Notes: generated from the sequence alone by a model not told the origin. A DNA stretch of 64,000 nucleotides from Desulfobulbaceae bacterium (GCA_003249645.1 QKIH01000004.1:27394-91393); one strand, 5' to 3'. Shown: positions 36,408-46,769, counted from the first letter of the stretch. Numbers and translations are program-made.

Positions 36408-39257
36408 ATGATTAATAAAGCAAGATTCAGCTATAAAATTATCCTCACCGTCCTTTCCGGGTTTTTTATCCTCTTTTTTTTCAGCAGCTTCATTACGTAC
36501 ATTATTTTTCATAACGTGATTTCGGCCAGGCTTGATAATGATCTGATAAAGACAGTTCGGGGTATTAAAACGCTGGTGGAAACATCCGTTAACCTTTCTT
36601 CGCGAAGTTATCTGCGATCCCTTGCTGAACAGACAGTACTGTATATCAACCACGTTAACCAGGATCATGCCACTCCTGATAAAGATAGCAGTCAGGCCGA
36701 ATCAGCGAAAAAACTTGTGGCCGGATATGTTGAAAAAATAAAGATTGCCGAATCGGGTTACGCATACATAATCAACTCAAAGGGAATTGTTGAGAAGCAT
36801 CCCTATCCGGAGGTCATCGGTTCTGATATAAGCGGCCAGGAATTTGTTCGGAAGCAGATTGCGCTGAAAGCAGGTTTTCTGCATTACAGTTGGAAGAATT
36901 CAGACGATAAGGCTCCGAGAAAGAAGGTCCTTTACATGGAATATTACAAACCATGGGATTGGATACTTACCTTTACTGCTTATGAGAGTGAGCTTGATCA
37001 GCTCATCCAGCCAAACGATTTTGAAGACCTGATGAAATCAAGTCATCTTGGAGTGAGCGGATATCCTTTTATAATCAATACCTCCGGAAAAATAGTGGTT
37101 CATCCTTTTGCTCACTCACCTGCTGAACTGGAGATGGCAGAGAGCAGCGATCTTCTTGCCATAGTGGCAAAAGAAATAAACGGCAGGGTCGAATTCAACG
37201 ATACCGACCCGGAGACCGGAGTGAAAAGAGATCGTCTGATAGTTTTTGAAAAAATAGAGAATACAAACTGGATTATTGTCGGTACGGCTCTGGTGGACGA
37301 ATATCATCAGCCCCTGCAGATGCTGAACCGTCTTTTTATCACCCTGATCTGTGTCGGGTTTATTCTTGCTGTGCTGATATCGCTTTATCTGAGCCGCTCG
37401 GTAAGTCTTCCTATCTATAAACTCCTGGAACACATCAAGGAAGAGTCGAAAAAATTCGACATGGAGATAGTCCCTTCGGCCGGCAAGAATGAGATTGAAG
37501 AACTTTCGGATTATTTTAAAGAGTATGTAACTCAGATTAACGACAAAAACAGGCATCTCCAGGTTTTGCTGGAAGAACAGACTGCAACGGTAAACGCCCT
37601 CAATATCTACAAAGAGGTTTTTGATAATATTGGCGAAGGAATCGCCATTACCGATGCAGCAAGTGATATCGTTGCCGTCAATCCATCTTTTGAAAGAATC
37701 ACCGGATATGCTGAGGAAGAAGTACTTCGTAAAAATCCAAGAATTCTTAAATCGGGACGGCATCCGGCAGAATTTTACGAAGAGATGTGGCGTGCAATAA
37801 AGACGGACGGATACTGGTCCGGGGAAATATGGAATAAAAGAAAAAATGGTGAAGATTTTCCCGAATGGCTGACCATCAGTGCGGTGAGGAATTCAGAAGG
37901 GCAAATTGAAAATTATGCATCAAGTTTCAGTGACATCACCGAGGTGGTGAAGCAGAAAGAACATATAAGTTATCTGGCTTACTATGATGCATTAACCGGC
38001 CTGCCGAACAGGCTGATGCTGCTTGAACGCATGAAACAGCTTATTTCGGAGTGTACAAGAAAGTCGATAAAATTTGCCTGTATCTCTTTTGATCCCGATA
38101 ATTTCAAGACCATTAACGACAGTCTCGGACAACGTCGGGGCGATCAGCTGCTGAAACTCATAGCAGAACGTATTGGGCCGGTGGTAAGGGTTGAAGACAT
38201 TTTTGCAAGAATCGGCGGTGACGAATTTGCCCTGTTGATAAAGCTCGAAGTAGGTACAGTTGACGAAATAAATGTTATCGCAAAAAGAATCTTTAACTGT
38301 TTTGCCGAACCTTTTCATGTTGAAGAACACATTGTTTATATCACGCTAAGCCTTGGTATTGCTGTGTACCCTGACGATGGTCAGCTCGGTGAGGAACTGA
38401 TCAACCGGTCAATGATGGCGCTAAACGATAGTGCTGATCGAAAAGGAAACAGCTTCAGTTTTTATTCGCCGGAAATTGAAGAGGAAGTAAATCGCAAGAT
38501 AGTTTATCTGGCCAAGATCAGAGAAGGATTGCAGAAAAGCGAGTTCGAGCCGTTTTTTCAGCCCAAAATAGACATTACTACCGGGAAATTTACTGGTGCT
38601 GAAGCCCTGGCCAGATGGGTGTCAGAAGACGGGATTATCTCACCGGCCTACTTTATCCCGGTTGCCGAGGAATCCGGCTTAATAGTTGAAATGTCATGGC
38701 AGTTATACCGAAAGGCGTTCTCAAAATTTGCCGATGTCGTCAAAAGGTTCGGTGGTGCCAGACTTTCGGTAAATCTTTCCCCCCTGCAGCTTCAGCTGGA
38801 CGGCTTTCTTGATACCCTGCTTCAGATTCAGCAGGAATCAGGCCTCGGCATTGAATATATCGATCTTGAAATTACAGAATCTATACTGGTACATGATTTC
38901 ACTCATGTGAAAAAACTTTGCGATGAGTTGGCTCAAATGGGTTTCACTCTTTCTATTGACGATTTTGGCACCGGTTACTCTTCTTTGAAATATTTGAAAG
39001 AATTGCCATTTTCCATCCTCAAGATAGATCAGTCCTTTGTTGCAGGAATCGGGCAGGATGAAAACGATGAACGTATTGTGACCATAATCACCCTGCTGGC
39101 AAACCAGTTCGGTATGAAGATGATTGCAGAAGGGGTTGAATCAAAAGAGCAGGAAGCATTTCTCAAACAGCTTGGATGCAACTTCGGTCAGGGTTATTTC
39201 TATGGCAGACCAATGGACTATAATTCTTTTCTTTCCTGGCTTGAATCGAATCGGTAA
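36408..39257 (+). CDS. Cache-HAMP-PAS-GGDEF-EAL cyclic di-GMP protein
   Basis: A 949-residue inner-membrane signalling protein. Membrane helix ~10-35, a periplasmic double-Cache sensor ~40-300 (GYAYIINSKGIVEKHP and GYPFIINTSGKIVVHP mark its two lobes), second helix ~305-328, HAMP ~330-380, PAS ~400-515 (VFDNIGEGIAITDA), GGDEF ~525-690 with an intact GGDEF motif (RIGGDEFALL) and EAL ~705-945 with EALARW and DDFGTGYSSLKYL. Both active-site motifs look intact, so it may make and break c-di-GMP in response to a small extracellular ligand. It stands alone. Confidence 0.93.
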   Translation: MINKARFSYKIILTVLSGFFILFFFSSFITYIIFHNVISARLDNDLIKTVRGIKTLVETSVNLSSRSYLRSLAEQTVLYINHVNQDHATPDKDSSQAESAKKLVAGYVEKIKIAESGYAYIINSKGIVEKHPYPEVIGSDISGQEFVRKQIALKAGFLHYSWKNSDDKAPRKKVLYMEYYKPWDWILTFTAYESELDQLIQPNDFEDLMKSSHLGVSGYPFIINTSGKIVVHPFAHSPAELEMAESSDLLAIVAKEINGRVEFNDTDPETGVKRDRLIVFEKIENTNWIIVGTALVDEYHQPLQMLNRLFITLICVGFILAVLISLYLSRSVSLPIYKLLEHIKEESKKFDMEIVPSAGKNEIEELSDYFKEYVTQINDKNRHLQVLLEEQTATVNALNIYKEVFDNIGEGIAITDAASDIVAVNPSFERITGYAEEEVLRKNPRILKSGRHPAEFYEEMWRAIKTDGYWSGEIWNKRKNGEDFPEWLTISAVRNSEGQIENYASSFSDITEVVKQKEHISYLAYYDALTGLPNRLMLLERMKQLISECTRKSIKFACISFDPDNFKTINDSLGQRRGDQLLKLIAERIGPVVRVEDIFARIGGDEFALLIKLEVGTVDEINVIAKRIFNCFAEPFHVEEHIVYITLSLGIAVYPDDGQLGEELINRSMMALNDSADRKGNSFSFYSPEIEEEVNRKIVYLAKIREGLQKSEFEPFFQPKIDITTGKFTGAEALARWVSEDGIISPAYFIPVAEESGLIVEMSWQLYRKAFSKFADVVKRFGGARLSVNLSPLQLQLDGFLDTLLQIQQESGLGIEYIDLEITESILVHDFTHVKKLCDELAQMGFTLSIDDFGTGYSSLKYLKELPFSILKIDQSFVAGIGQDENDERIVTIITLLANQFGMKMIAEGVESKEQEAFLKQLGCNFGQGYFYGRPMDYNSFLSWLESNR

Positions 39258-39272
39258 ATAAAAAAAGGTCGG

Positions 39273-40151
39273 CTACTTGGACATCATCTCAAAATAGTCG
39301 ACCACCTCTGCGGTAATATTCCTATTTGTCAGCCTGCCGAGCTGAATGACGCCGGTCGGGCAGGTGATGTTGATCTCAGTCAGTTGTTCGCCGATAAAAT
39401 CAAGGCCTGAAAAATGAATTCCCTGTTCCAGTAGCCATGGAATAATGCGATCAAGAGCCGCCTGTTCTTTTTTGCTGGGTGGGGTGAGAATGGCTTCGCT
39501 ATTGGCGAAATTGGCGTGATATCCCTGCAGCGGGCGTCTCAGGACACTGCCCACAACCTTGTCCCCCAGAACGAGTATGCGTTTATCACCTGTCATGACC
39601 TCCGGCAGAAACTTCTGCACCATAACCGGTCGCAGTCCACAGCCGGTATACGATCTGATTTTTTCTTTCTCGCCGCTGAGAACTTTGGTGACGCTGATGC
39701 CCTGAAAACTGTCAAGACCTTTAATGACCCCCACCTTATGCTCGGAGAGAAACTCTTCAATGAGACAAATGTCTGAACTGACAAGTGTTGGCGGCATAAA
39801 CTCCTTAAAGGATAAAGCAATGAGCTTCTCATTGAGATTTCTGATGGCGGCGGGGCTGTTAATGATCTGGGTTTGAGCAAGACTGAGTAGCTGTGTTGCA
39901 TAGTGAAAACTCATGTCGTATGGAGGCTCTTTCCTTAAAAAAATGAGATCGTAGTCATCAAGGGCGCATTTTCTGGTAAATCCTACTTTATCCCTTACAA
40001 CGCCCATGAGTCTGTCACGGAAGTAGAGTTTGTCGATTGTTAATGTGTCTACCTCTATTTGCCTGTCGCGTGCTTCTCTGATGATCGCAAGCGAGGTATC
40101 CGTTTCAGGGTTCAATCCTTCTTCAGGGTCGATAATAACCAGCCATTTCAT
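39273..40151 (-). CDS. gshB: Glutathione synthetase-like ATP-grasp enzyme
   Basis: A 292-residue protein matching the prokaryotic GshB family: an N-terminal domain with the DPEEGLNPETDTS segment, FLRKEPPYDMSFHYAT near residue 72, the ATP-grasp core (GVIKGLDSFQGISV, VMVQKFLPEV) and the metal-binding EINITCPTG near 257. It is somewhat shorter than E. coli GshB (316). It would join gamma-glutamylcysteine and glycine. No gshA lies near, so a different but related ligation is possible. Confidence 0.82.
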   Translation of the reverse strand: MKWLVIIDPEEGLNPETDTSLAIIREARDRQIEVDTLTIDKLYFRDRLMGVVRDKVGFTRKCALDDYDLIFLRKEPPYDMSFHYATQLLSLAQTQIINSPAAIRNLNEKLIALSFKEFMPPTLVSSDICLIEEFLSEHKVGVIKGLDSFQGISVTKVLSGEKEKIRSYTGCGLRPVMVQKFLPEVMTGDKRILVLGDKVVGSVLRRPLQGYHANFANSEAILTPPSKKEQAALDRIIPWLLEQGIHFSGLDFIGEQLTEINITCPTGVIQLGRLTNRNITAEVVDYFEMMSK

Positions 40152-40197
40152 GATAGGTAGTTTTGTGTAGATAAGAAAAGTTAAGAGGGAAAAGAGC

Positions 40198-40228
40198 GCC
40201 GTGCGCCAGATAAACCTGGCAGCACGGC
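40198..40228 (-). terminator. Hairpin after the small Cys-rich gene
   Basis: GCCGTGC and GCACGGC flank an inner GCCAG/CTGGC stem, giving a 12-bp stem with one bulge, 15 bp after the stop of the gene at 40243. A TTTT run follows on the minus strand. Confidence 0.75.
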
Positions 40229-40242
40229 ATGAAATTATACAA

Positions 40243-40464
40243 TCAAACGATTTCTTTCGGGTTGCAAAGATCCGCGTCGGTTTCAGAAACCTTGCCGCAG
40301 GTGCCGCAGGAAAATTTCAGGGCGTTGATTTTTGCTTTGCAGACGTGATTGGCAGAGACATTTTCTTCACCGCAGTGTTCGCAGGTGAGGCTGACGACTT
40401 CCGGGTTGCAGAGATTGGCAGGATTGTCTGCTACGGCTCCGCAGGTTGAACATGTATGGGACAT
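40243..40464 (-). CDS. Small cysteine-rich protein, probably zinc-binding
   Basis: A 73-residue protein with ten cysteines in CxxC pairs. It is internally duplicated: an N-terminal unit (CSTCGAVADNPANLCNP) matches a C-terminal unit (CGTCGKVSETDADLCNP), with CEHCGEENVSANHVC in the middle. The pattern suggests two or three zinc ribbons. GAGGAGGAAG precedes the ATG, which implies good expression. It lies upstream of gshB on the same strand but with its own terminator. Function unknown. Confidence 0.8.
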   Translation of the reverse strand: MSHTCSTCGAVADNPANLCNPEVVSLTCEHCGEENVSANHVCKAKINALKFSCGTCGKVSETDADLCNPKEIV

Positions 40465-40783
40465 AACTTCCTCCTCGACGGTTATAGGCTGATTACCTTA
40501 ATCCATTGTAGTTTAATGGTCCTCTCATGATGAAAGGATAAAGAAAAAGTAAATCAACTCTATGTCATGTCAAATTTTCAGATATGCTTTGGAGAAAAAT
40601 TAGCCTGATGGACAGTGCCGTTTTTTTATCTGACTGGTTAAATATTTTATTAAATAATGAATTTTTTGACTTAACAAACAGGGATTGAAGATATACTACT
40701 TTTGTCTAATACAATGTCGCTAGGCGGCAACTTATCGAAAAGTCAGAAATCTTGTATCTTATCATCTCTTATCAGGAGGAAAA
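40465..40783. promoter_or_regulatory. 319-bp divergent gap with possible -10 element
   Basis: The gap between the Cys-rich gene and the exported protein gene is AT-rich. A TATACT lies in GATATACTAC at about 40691 and a TTGACT 20 bp before it; this spacing is too long for a good sigma-70 promoter. The same TATACTAC string occurs twice before the PilT-like gene. AGGAGGAAAA is the ribosome site of the downstream gene. Nothing else is visible. Confidence 0.3.
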
Positions 40784-41509
40784 ATGAAGAAGGCAAAAAT
40801 AGCATTGATATTACTGCTGTTGGGTCTTGCTGTGTCAGCATCGGCTGCCGAGAACCGTTTTGTTCAATTTAATACAGCGGTTGAGAACGCCTACAGCAAG
40901 TATAGGGTTGCACTGTTCCAGACCAATAAAGATGATATGGAGAAGTCGGCACAGGCGAATCAGGCATTCATTACGTTGTGGGTCCAGATCAGCGAATCGT
41001 TTTCCTCCAACCCGCCCGAAGTTTACAGTTCAGACCCGTTGTGGCAGCAGACGATTGAACGAATCATGGAAATAGCGAAAAAGAGCGGTGAGCAGATCCA
41101 GGCGGGAGAATTTGCCGAAGCGCACGAGACACTTGAAGAAATACGCGATCAGCTGAGTGGACTGCGGGCAAGAAATTCTGTTATTGTTTTCAGCGACCAT
41201 ATCAATAACTATCACAAGGAGATGGAAGGGCTGGTTACCATGCCTTTGTCACCGAAGAGCATAGATTCCAAACAGGCGGCAGCTGTTGACCGGCAGCTTG
41301 CGGTGCTGGAATATCTGGCCGGGGCCATTCAGCAGAATGTGCCTGACAATATAAAGACTCAGGAAAAATATCAGGCGCTTGAAAAAGGGCTCTTTCAATC
41401 TCTTGCCGATGTAAAGTCTGCCTTGCAGAAGGGTGATGCTGAACAGATCAAAAAAGCGGTTAATATGCTGAAACCGGCCTACGCCAAGCTGTTTGTCAAT
41501 TTCGGCTGA
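40784..41509 (+). CDS. Exported helical protein of unknown function
   Basis: A 241-residue protein with a clear signal peptide (IALILLLLGLAVSASAAE, cleavage near residue 22). The mature part is predicted to be almost all helix, with two related halves built of helical hairpins (ALFQTNKDDMEKSAQ and SLADVKSALQKGDAEQ), reminiscent of four-helix cytochrome c' or CZB-like bundles but without a CxxCH haem motif. It is probably periplasmic. AGGAGGAAAA precedes the ATG and a hairpin follows the stop. I cannot name the family. Confidence 0.75.
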   Translation: MKKAKIALILLLLGLAVSASAAENRFVQFNTAVENAYSKYRVALFQTNKDDMEKSAQANQAFITLWVQISESFSSNPPEVYSSDPLWQQTIERIMEIAKKSGEQIQAGEFAEAHETLEEIRDQLSGLRARNSVIVFSDHINNYHKEMEGLVTMPLSPKSIDSKQAAAVDRQLAVLEYLAGAIQQNVPDNIKTQEKYQALEKGLFQSLADVKSALQKGDAEQIKKAVNMLKPAYAKLFVNFG

Positions 41510-41517
41510 TTCGTTTC

Positions 41518-41537
41518 ACCCCGGTGAAGGCCGGGGT
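41518..41537. terminator. Hairpin between the exported protein gene and the next gene
   Basis: ACCCCGG and CCGGGGT form a 7-bp stem with a 6-base loop in the 34-bp convergent gap; AAAATTTT follows, so it can serve both directions weakly. Confidence 0.65.
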
Positions 41538-41543
41538 AAAATT

Positions 41544-42185
41544 TTAAAGAGTCTGGCGCTGCTGCAGTGTAAAACCGTTCAGAAAGTCTTCGATCTGCGT
41601 GCGGTATTTATCCACCAGATTTGCCCCCGTATAGGTGATGAACTGGGTCGAGCCCGATTCGTCAGAATAGTAATATCCGAGGTAGGTGAAGTCGATGCCG
41701 TCCATGGTTCCTGTCATCTCCATGTAAAGCAGCTTAATCCCGTTTACGTTTCTTAACTCTCTTTTAAGAATTCTGGCATTCGGCGCAGCTTCTTTGGCAT
41801 TATCAAGGGCAATCTTAGCCAGTGTGGCAATCGGCATGGAGAGCCCTTCATTGATAACCATGCCGTAGAGATCTTCACCTTTTAATTCAAATTCATATTC
41901 TGCGACGGTGTTGGATTCAGATTTCTGAAAGGTCCACAGAGATGTGTTGAGCCAGCAGGCTGTACTGTTCTTGGTGCTTTTCAACAGGAACTTTGAGCCT
42001 GACGGCTTAAAAAACTGCTGGGGATTGGTTGGGATTTCCTGTTTTTCTCCCTGACCCTTGTTGGTGTAGGCCCAGGTTCCGTCCGAGTAAAGAATGACCT
42101 CATCACCGGTGTCGGTAAGGGCCATCTGGTCAGCAAGACAGGTTGAAGCGATCAGGGTGAAGAGCAATACTGCAAGTAGTCTCAT
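41544..42185 (-). CDS. Exported protein of unknown function
   Basis: A 213-residue protein with a signal peptide (LLAVLLFTLIASTCLAD, cleavage near residue 19). Just after it comes an SH3-like strand typical of many secreted proteins (TDTGDEVILYSDGTWAY), then a mixed alpha/beta domain ending in GANLVDKYRTQIEDFLNGF. It is probably periplasmic. I do not recognise the domain beyond the N-terminal motif, which also occurs in DUF3157-like proteins. Confidence 0.72.
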   Translation of the reverse strand: MRLLAVLLFTLIASTCLADQMALTDTGDEVILYSDGTWAYTNKGQGEKQEIPTNPQQFFKPSGSKFLLKSTKNSTACWLNTSLWTFQKSESNTVAEYEFELKGEDLYGMVINEGLSMPIATLAKIALDNAKEAAPNARILKRELRNVNGIKLLYMEMTGTMDGIDFTYLGYYYSDESGSTQFITYTGANLVDKYRTQIEDFLNGFTLQQRQTL

Positions 42186-42330
42186 GAGGCAGCTCCTGAA
42201 AGGATTGTTTCTGATTTATAAAACAACTTCTTCATTACACACTCATCAGCTTATCATACTCTGCTTGTGCATCGATAGCTTTTCGTTGATCTGCACCTGA
42301 TTTATGTGGGGATTTCAATGAAATGACGTA

Positions 42331-42362
42331 AAAAAAGCCGCAGAAAGAATTTTCTGCGGCTT
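42331..42362 (-). terminator. Rho-independent terminator of the phosphoesterase gene
   Basis: AAGCCGCAGAAA pairs with TTTCTGCGGCTT through 12 bp with a short loop, and a run of A on the plus strand supplies the T-run of the minus-strand transcript. It lies 26 bp after the stop of the gene at 42388. Confidence 0.85.
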
Positions 42363-42387
42363 GTGTAACAATTTTTTTTTCTTTGGT

Positions 42388-43374
42388 TTAGCCAAGGGTG
42401 CTGAGCAACTCGTAAGACGCCTGTCGGCCGAAACCATTGAGTCGGATGCGATATTGGCTGTCGGCCTCTTTAAAGATTTCCAGCAGGGCGAACTGGTTGT
42501 CAATGGTGGTATCAAACCCTTCTTTTTTGCTGGTGGCCATCCATGGACGGAAATCACTGACGCCGACATTTCCATGCATAACGATATAATGAATGCCCTT
42601 GATGTTTGAGTATCCGCCAGCGTGATCGTGGCCGGAGAATACAGCAAGCACCTTGCCGGACTCTTCGAATATTTCTCTGACGACAGAAGCATTTTTTATG
42701 TTGTGATCCTGATCATCAATACGATCAAGGGTCTGGTGAGAAAAAATAACGACTGGCGAAGAGGTGGCTGCAAGGTCTTTTTTCAGCCATTCAAGCTCGT
42801 GCGGCGGAACGCAGGTGTCTTTCCAGGTCCAGAAGGTGTCTTCCGGTGTGTTCATGTCGTAAGGTCTGTAGGGGCTTGCCGGGGTGTATCCTGCATCAAG
42901 CACGACAAAATGAACACCATTAGAATCCCATGAAAAGTATGTCTGTCCTTTTTCAATACCTGTGTTGTGGATCGCATTGAGAAAGAAATCGCGGGTCAGG
43001 TTGTCAAATTCATGGTTGCCTAGTACGTGATAATGACCCGGATAAGATGCAAAAATTGACTCGATCTGCGAAAGATTTTCAGCCGGATCGGTTTCCGGAG
43101 ACAGGGTGTCAACGAAATCGCCGAGTTCAATAACAAAGGCAGGTTTTTTCTCCTCCATGGCAGAAATGAAATGCTGCATTTTAGAGTGTGCTGCAGAATA
43201 TTTACGGGTTTCTGTATCATCCTTGGTGGTGTGGTGCATATCGGTTATGATTCCTGCACTGACCATGGGTTTTACCTCCGAACTTTTCCCCTGTTTCGGA
43301 AGTGCAAGTCCGGCTGCCAGAACCAGACCGGTTGCTGCGGTAGTACCGAGAAATTTACGACGATCAATATTCAT
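42388..43374 (-). CDS. Tat-exported metallophosphoesterase
   Basis: A 328-residue protein. The twin-arginine signal is DRRKFLGTT at residues 4-12, followed by a hydrophobic stretch. The calcineurin-like phosphoesterase metal motifs are complete: TDMHH (DxH), IELGDFVD (GDxxD), VLGNHEF (GNHE) and FSGHDHAGG (GHxH). It probably acts in the periplasm on a phosphate ester. The 420-bp gap on its 5' side is shared with the divergent pntA. Confidence 0.9.
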   Translation of the reverse strand: MNIDRRKFLGTTAATGLVLAAGLALPKQGKSSEVKPMVSAGIITDMHHTTKDDTETRKYSAAHSKMQHFISAMEEKKPAFVIELGDFVDTLSPETDPAENLSQIESIFASYPGHYHVLGNHEFDNLTRDFFLNAIHNTGIEKGQTYFSWDSNGVHFVVLDAGYTPASPYRPYDMNTPEDTFWTWKDTCVPPHELEWLKKDLAATSSPVVIFSHQTLDRIDDQDHNIKNASVVREIFEESGKVLAVFSGHDHAGGYSNIKGIHYIVMHGNVGVSDFRPWMATSKKEGFDTTIDNQFALLEIFKEADSQYRIRLNGFGRQASYELLSTLG

Positions 43375-43794
43375 TGATATCTCCTAGTTTTGATTAAAAT
43401 GGGTAAGACCCTTTCAGCTTTTTCCACTTTTGATGTTGTGACGACTTCTCAATCAGCGATGGTATAATGATCTGTTAAGATTAGAGTTTTGTTGTGAGGA
43501 GGATATTTTTTGATCAGTCTTTTCTCAGGTTGGCAAATAGATACATAATATAAAGAAAACATGGGGGCTGTCTGCACGATTTTTTCCCAATAATTGCAAA
43601 TTTGTGTGAGCTGAAGTAATCAGCATATGTGTATTTTAATTTTATTTTTCGTAAAAAGTGTTGAAAAACGGACAAGCTGTTCAATAGTAAATCAAGTGTA
43701 CGGTTTTGTATTCACCTAAGCACGATAAACGGGATATGGACCTTATGCAGAAAATGTTCTGCGAGGTATTAAACCTTCAAGGAGGAACCTGCTC
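43375..43794. promoter_or_regulatory. 420-bp divergent gap, phosphoesterase / pntA
   Basis: This gap is AT-rich and must hold promoters for both sides. I see no consensus sigma-70 or sigma-54 pair with proper spacing. The only clear element is AAGGAGGAACC, the pntA ribosome site, 10 bases before its ATG. No open frame worth reporting and no hairpin with a T-run. Confidence 0.4.
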
Positions 43795-45336
43795 ATGAGA
43801 ATTGTTGTTCCAAAGGAGCGCGATGAATTAGAATTCCGCGTTGCTGCTGTTCCGGACAGTGTGAAAAAGCTGATCAAACTGGGTTTCCAGGTCAGCATCG
43901 AAGCTGGAGCTGGATCTGCAGCGAGTTTTACTGATGATGCTTACAGAGAGGCAGGTGCTGATGTTGTTGCAGAGCAGCAGGAACTGTATGCCCAGGCCGA
44001 TATAATTTTAAAAGTTCTTGCCCTGACTGCTGATGAGATTGAGCTGGTTAAACCGGGAACAACGGTTGTCAGTTTTGTCTGGCCGGCTCAGAATGAAGAT
44101 TTTCTGAAGAGCTGCAAAGAAAAAAATATAAACCTGCTGGCAATTGATTCCGTTCCGCGAATCTCAAGGGCCCAGAAAATGGATGCCCTCTCTTCCATGG
44201 CAAACATTGCCGGTTACCGGGCCGTCGTTGAGGCAGCCCATCACTTCGGCCGCTTTCTTACCGGCCAGATCACGGCAGCCGGTAAAATCCCGCCTGCCAA
44301 AGTACTTGTAATCGGAGCCGGTGTTGCAGGCCTTGCTGCTATCGGTACCGCTAAAAGCATGGGTGCTGTTGTCAGCGCATTTGATACCAGGCCTGAGGTT
44401 AAAGAGCAGGTCGAATCCATGGGCGGCAGTTTCCTCACCGTTGAAATAGAAGAAGACGGTGCAGGAGGCGGCGGGTATGCCAAGGTCATGTCCAAAGAGT
44501 TTATCGACGCTGAGATGGCCCTTTTCAGAGAGCAGGCCAAGGATGTCGATATCGTTATCACTACGGCACTGATTCCGGGTCGTCCGGCACCCAAGCTCTG
44601 GCTTGAAGACATGGTCAAGACCATGAAAGAGGGCGGCGTTGTGGTTGATCTTGCCGGTGAACAGGGTGGCAACTGTGACCTGACAGTGCCCGGAGAGGTC
44701 GTCGTGAAAGAGGGCGTGACCATTATCGGTTACACCAACCTGCCGTCACGTCTGCCAACCCAGTCTTCCACGCTGTATGCCACCAACCTTGTGCATCTCC
44801 TCACCGACATGACGCCCGGAAAAGATGGCAAACTGACCATAGATATGGACGATGTGGTTATTCGGGGTGCTACGGTAGTAAAGGATGGTGCGGTCACTTT
44901 CCCGCCGCCGAAAGTTGAAGTGTCCGCCCAGCCGCAACAGGCTAAAGCCGAACCTGCCATGCCGGTGACAAAGCCTGAGAAAAAGAAAAAATCCACCCTG
45001 CAGATCATGGCGTACTGGGCCGTTGCAGCTGTTGTCCTGCTTGGTCTGGGAAATGTTGCTCCGCCGGAATTTGTCTCTCACTTTACGGTCTTTGTGCTGG
45101 CTGTCTTTATCGGCTGGCAGGTTGTCTGGAATGTCACCCATGCGCTTCATACCCCGCTGATGAGTGTTACCAACGCCATCTCCGGCATTATCATTGTCGG
45201 TGCTCTGCTGCAGGTCAGTGGTTCCGGTTCCGGATTAATTACCCTGATGGCCTTTGTGAGCATCCTGGTCGCAACCATTAACATAGTCGGCGGGTTCTTC
45301 GTAACCCATCGTATGCTGAAAATGTTCCGCAAATAG
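43795..45336 (+). CDS. pntA: NAD(P) transhydrogenase subunit alpha
   Basis: A 513-residue subunit with the NAD(H)-binding domain I and the first four membrane helices fused, as in E. coli (510). Visible landmarks: [11 protein letters not shown] start, the [13 protein letters not shown] loop, the nucleotide fold [17 protein letters not shown] near residue 170 and the mobile loop region GGGYAKVMS near 225. From ~400 the membrane part follows. With PntB it couples hydride transfer from NADH to NADP+ to proton entry. Operon with pntB, 14 bp apart. Confidence 0.97.
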   Translation: MRIVVPKERDELEFRVAAVPDSVKKLIKLGFQVSIEAGAGSAASFTDDAYREAGADVVAEQQELYAQADIILKVLALTADEIELVKPGTTVVSFVWPAQNEDFLKSCKEKNINLLAIDSVPRISRAQKMDALSSMANIAGYRAVVEAAHHFGRFLTGQITAAGKIPPAKVLVIGAGVAGLAAIGTAKSMGAVVSAFDTRPEVKEQVESMGGSFLTVEIEEDGAGGGGYAKVMSKEFIDAEMALFREQAKDVDIVITTALIPGRPAPKLWLEDMVKTMKEGGVVVDLAGEQGGNCDLTVPGEVVVKEGVTIIGYTNLPSRLPTQSSTLYATNLVHLLTDMTPGKDGKLTIDMDDVVIRGATVVKDGAVTFPPPKVEVSAQPQQAKAEPAMPVTKPEKKKKSTLQIMAYWAVAAVVLLGLGNVAPPEFVSHFTVFVLAVFIGWQVVWNVTHALHTPLMSVTNAISGIIIVGALLQVSGSGSGLITLMAFVSILVATINIVGGFFVTHRMLKMFRK

Positions 45337-45350
45337 GGGGAGGAGAAATT

Positions 45351-46748
45351 ATGAGTGGTGTAATTACTATGGCTTACCTGCTTGCGGCGGTGATGTTCAT
45401 TCTTTCCTTAAGCGGATTGAGCTCGCAGGAAACAGCCCAGCGTGGAAATCTTTATGGAATGGTCGGCATGGCGCTGGCGATTCTTGCCACCATCGGCAGC
45501 GCACTTGTCGGGGCCTATACGGTTTTGATTATTGCGATGATTATCGGTTCCGGCATCGGTCTCTATCTTGCCTCACGGGTTGAGATGACGGCCATGCCTC
45601 AACTGGTTGCCATGCTGCACAGTTTTGTCGGACTGGCTGCCGTTCTTATCGGTTGGGGCGGATACCTCGATCCGCGCATTCAGCTTGAAGGTGCGGCCCA
45701 TATTATTCATAACACGGAAATTTATCTCGGCATCTTCATCGGTGCGATTACATTAACCGGGTCAATTGTTGCCTTTGGAAAACTGCAGGGCAAGATCAGT
45801 GGACGGCCGCTTATGCTGCCTGGTCGTCATTGGCTGAATCTGGGGGCGCTTATTATAACCGCACTCTTCGGGCTTCTCTTTGTCGGCAAGCACCATTCAG
45901 GCTCAGCGACTTTCCTGCTGCTGGTGATGACCATCATTGCACTGCTGGTCGGCATTCATCTGGTGGCCGCCATCGGTGGTGCTGATATGCCGGTTGTTAT
46001 TTCCATGCTCAACTCCTATTCGGGCTGGGCGGCTTCTGCTACCGGATTCATGCTCGGCAACGATCTGCTTATTGTAACCGGCGCTTTGGTCGGCTCTTCC
46101 GGTGCTATTCTTTCCTATATTATGTGTAAGGGAATGAACCGGTCGTTTATCAGTGTTATTGCAGGCGGCTTCGGTTCAGATGGCGGCTCTGCCGCTGAGG
46201 GTGACGATGTGCCGGAAGGTGAGCCCACTCCGACCAGTCATGAAGAGGTGGCCAGTGAGCTTGCCGAGGCGAAAAGTGTCATCATTGTTCCTGGCTTCGG
46301 CATGGCAGTGGCCCACGCACAGCAGGCGGTCAGTGAGATGACCGACAACCTCAGAAAGAAAGGTATCGAGGTGCGTTTCGGTATTCATCCCGTTGCAGGC
46401 CGTCTGCCGGGACATATGAATGTATTGCTGGCTGAGGCCAATGTCTCTTATGATATCGTTCTTGAGATGGACGAGATCAACGAGGATTTTCCGGAAACCG
46501 ATGTAGCACTGGTTATCGGGGCCAATGATACCGTTAATCCGGATGCGGTTGAGCGGCCAAATTCGCCGATTGCCGGTATGCCGGTTCTTGAAGTTTGGAA
46601 GGCGAGACGCTGCGTGGTTATGAAACGCTCCATGGGCTCGGGATATGCCGGTGTGGCGAACCCGCTTTTTGTCAAAGAGAATACCCGTATGCTTTTCGGT
46701 GACGCCAAAGAAAGCGTACAGGAAATCATCCGTCATCTGCCGAAATAA
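45351..46748 (+). CDS. pntB: NAD(P) transhydrogenase subunit beta
   Basis: A 465-residue subunit (E. coli 462). About nine membrane helices occupy residues 1-265 and the NADP(H)-binding domain III occupies ~290-465, with [12 protein letters not shown] near 307, [17 protein letters not shown] near 345 and the C-terminal [10 protein letters not shown]. Together with PntA it supplies NADPH using the proton gradient. A hairpin 22 bp after the stop ends the operon. Confidence 0.97.
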   Translation: MSGVITMAYLLAAVMFILSLSGLSSQETAQRGNLYGMVGMALAILATIGSALVGAYTVLIIAMIIGSGIGLYLASRVEMTAMPQLVAMLHSFVGLAAVLIGWGGYLDPRIQLEGAAHIIHNTEIYLGIFIGAITLTGSIVAFGKLQGKISGRPLMLPGRHWLNLGALIITALFGLLFVGKHHSGSATFLLLVMTIIALLVGIHLVAAIGGADMPVVISMLNSYSGWAASATGFMLGNDLLIVTGALVGSSGAILSYIMCKGMNRSFISVIAGGFGSDGGSAAEGDDVPEGEPTPTSHEEVASELAEAKSVIIVPGFGMAVAHAQQAVSEMTDNLRKKGIEVRFGIHPVAGRLPGHMNVLLAEANVSYDIVLEMDEINEDFPETDVALVIGANDTVNPDAVERPNSPIAGMPVLEVWKARRCVVMKRSMGSGYAGVANPLFVKENTRMLFGDAKESVQEIIRHLPK

Positions 46749-46769
46749 TTCTTTCGCTGCAACCAATCT

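Noticed and set aside
44241-44723. Open frame on the minus strand inside pntA
   Set aside because: A Ser/Thr/Pro-rich translation of the complementary strand of a conserved gene; no independent support.
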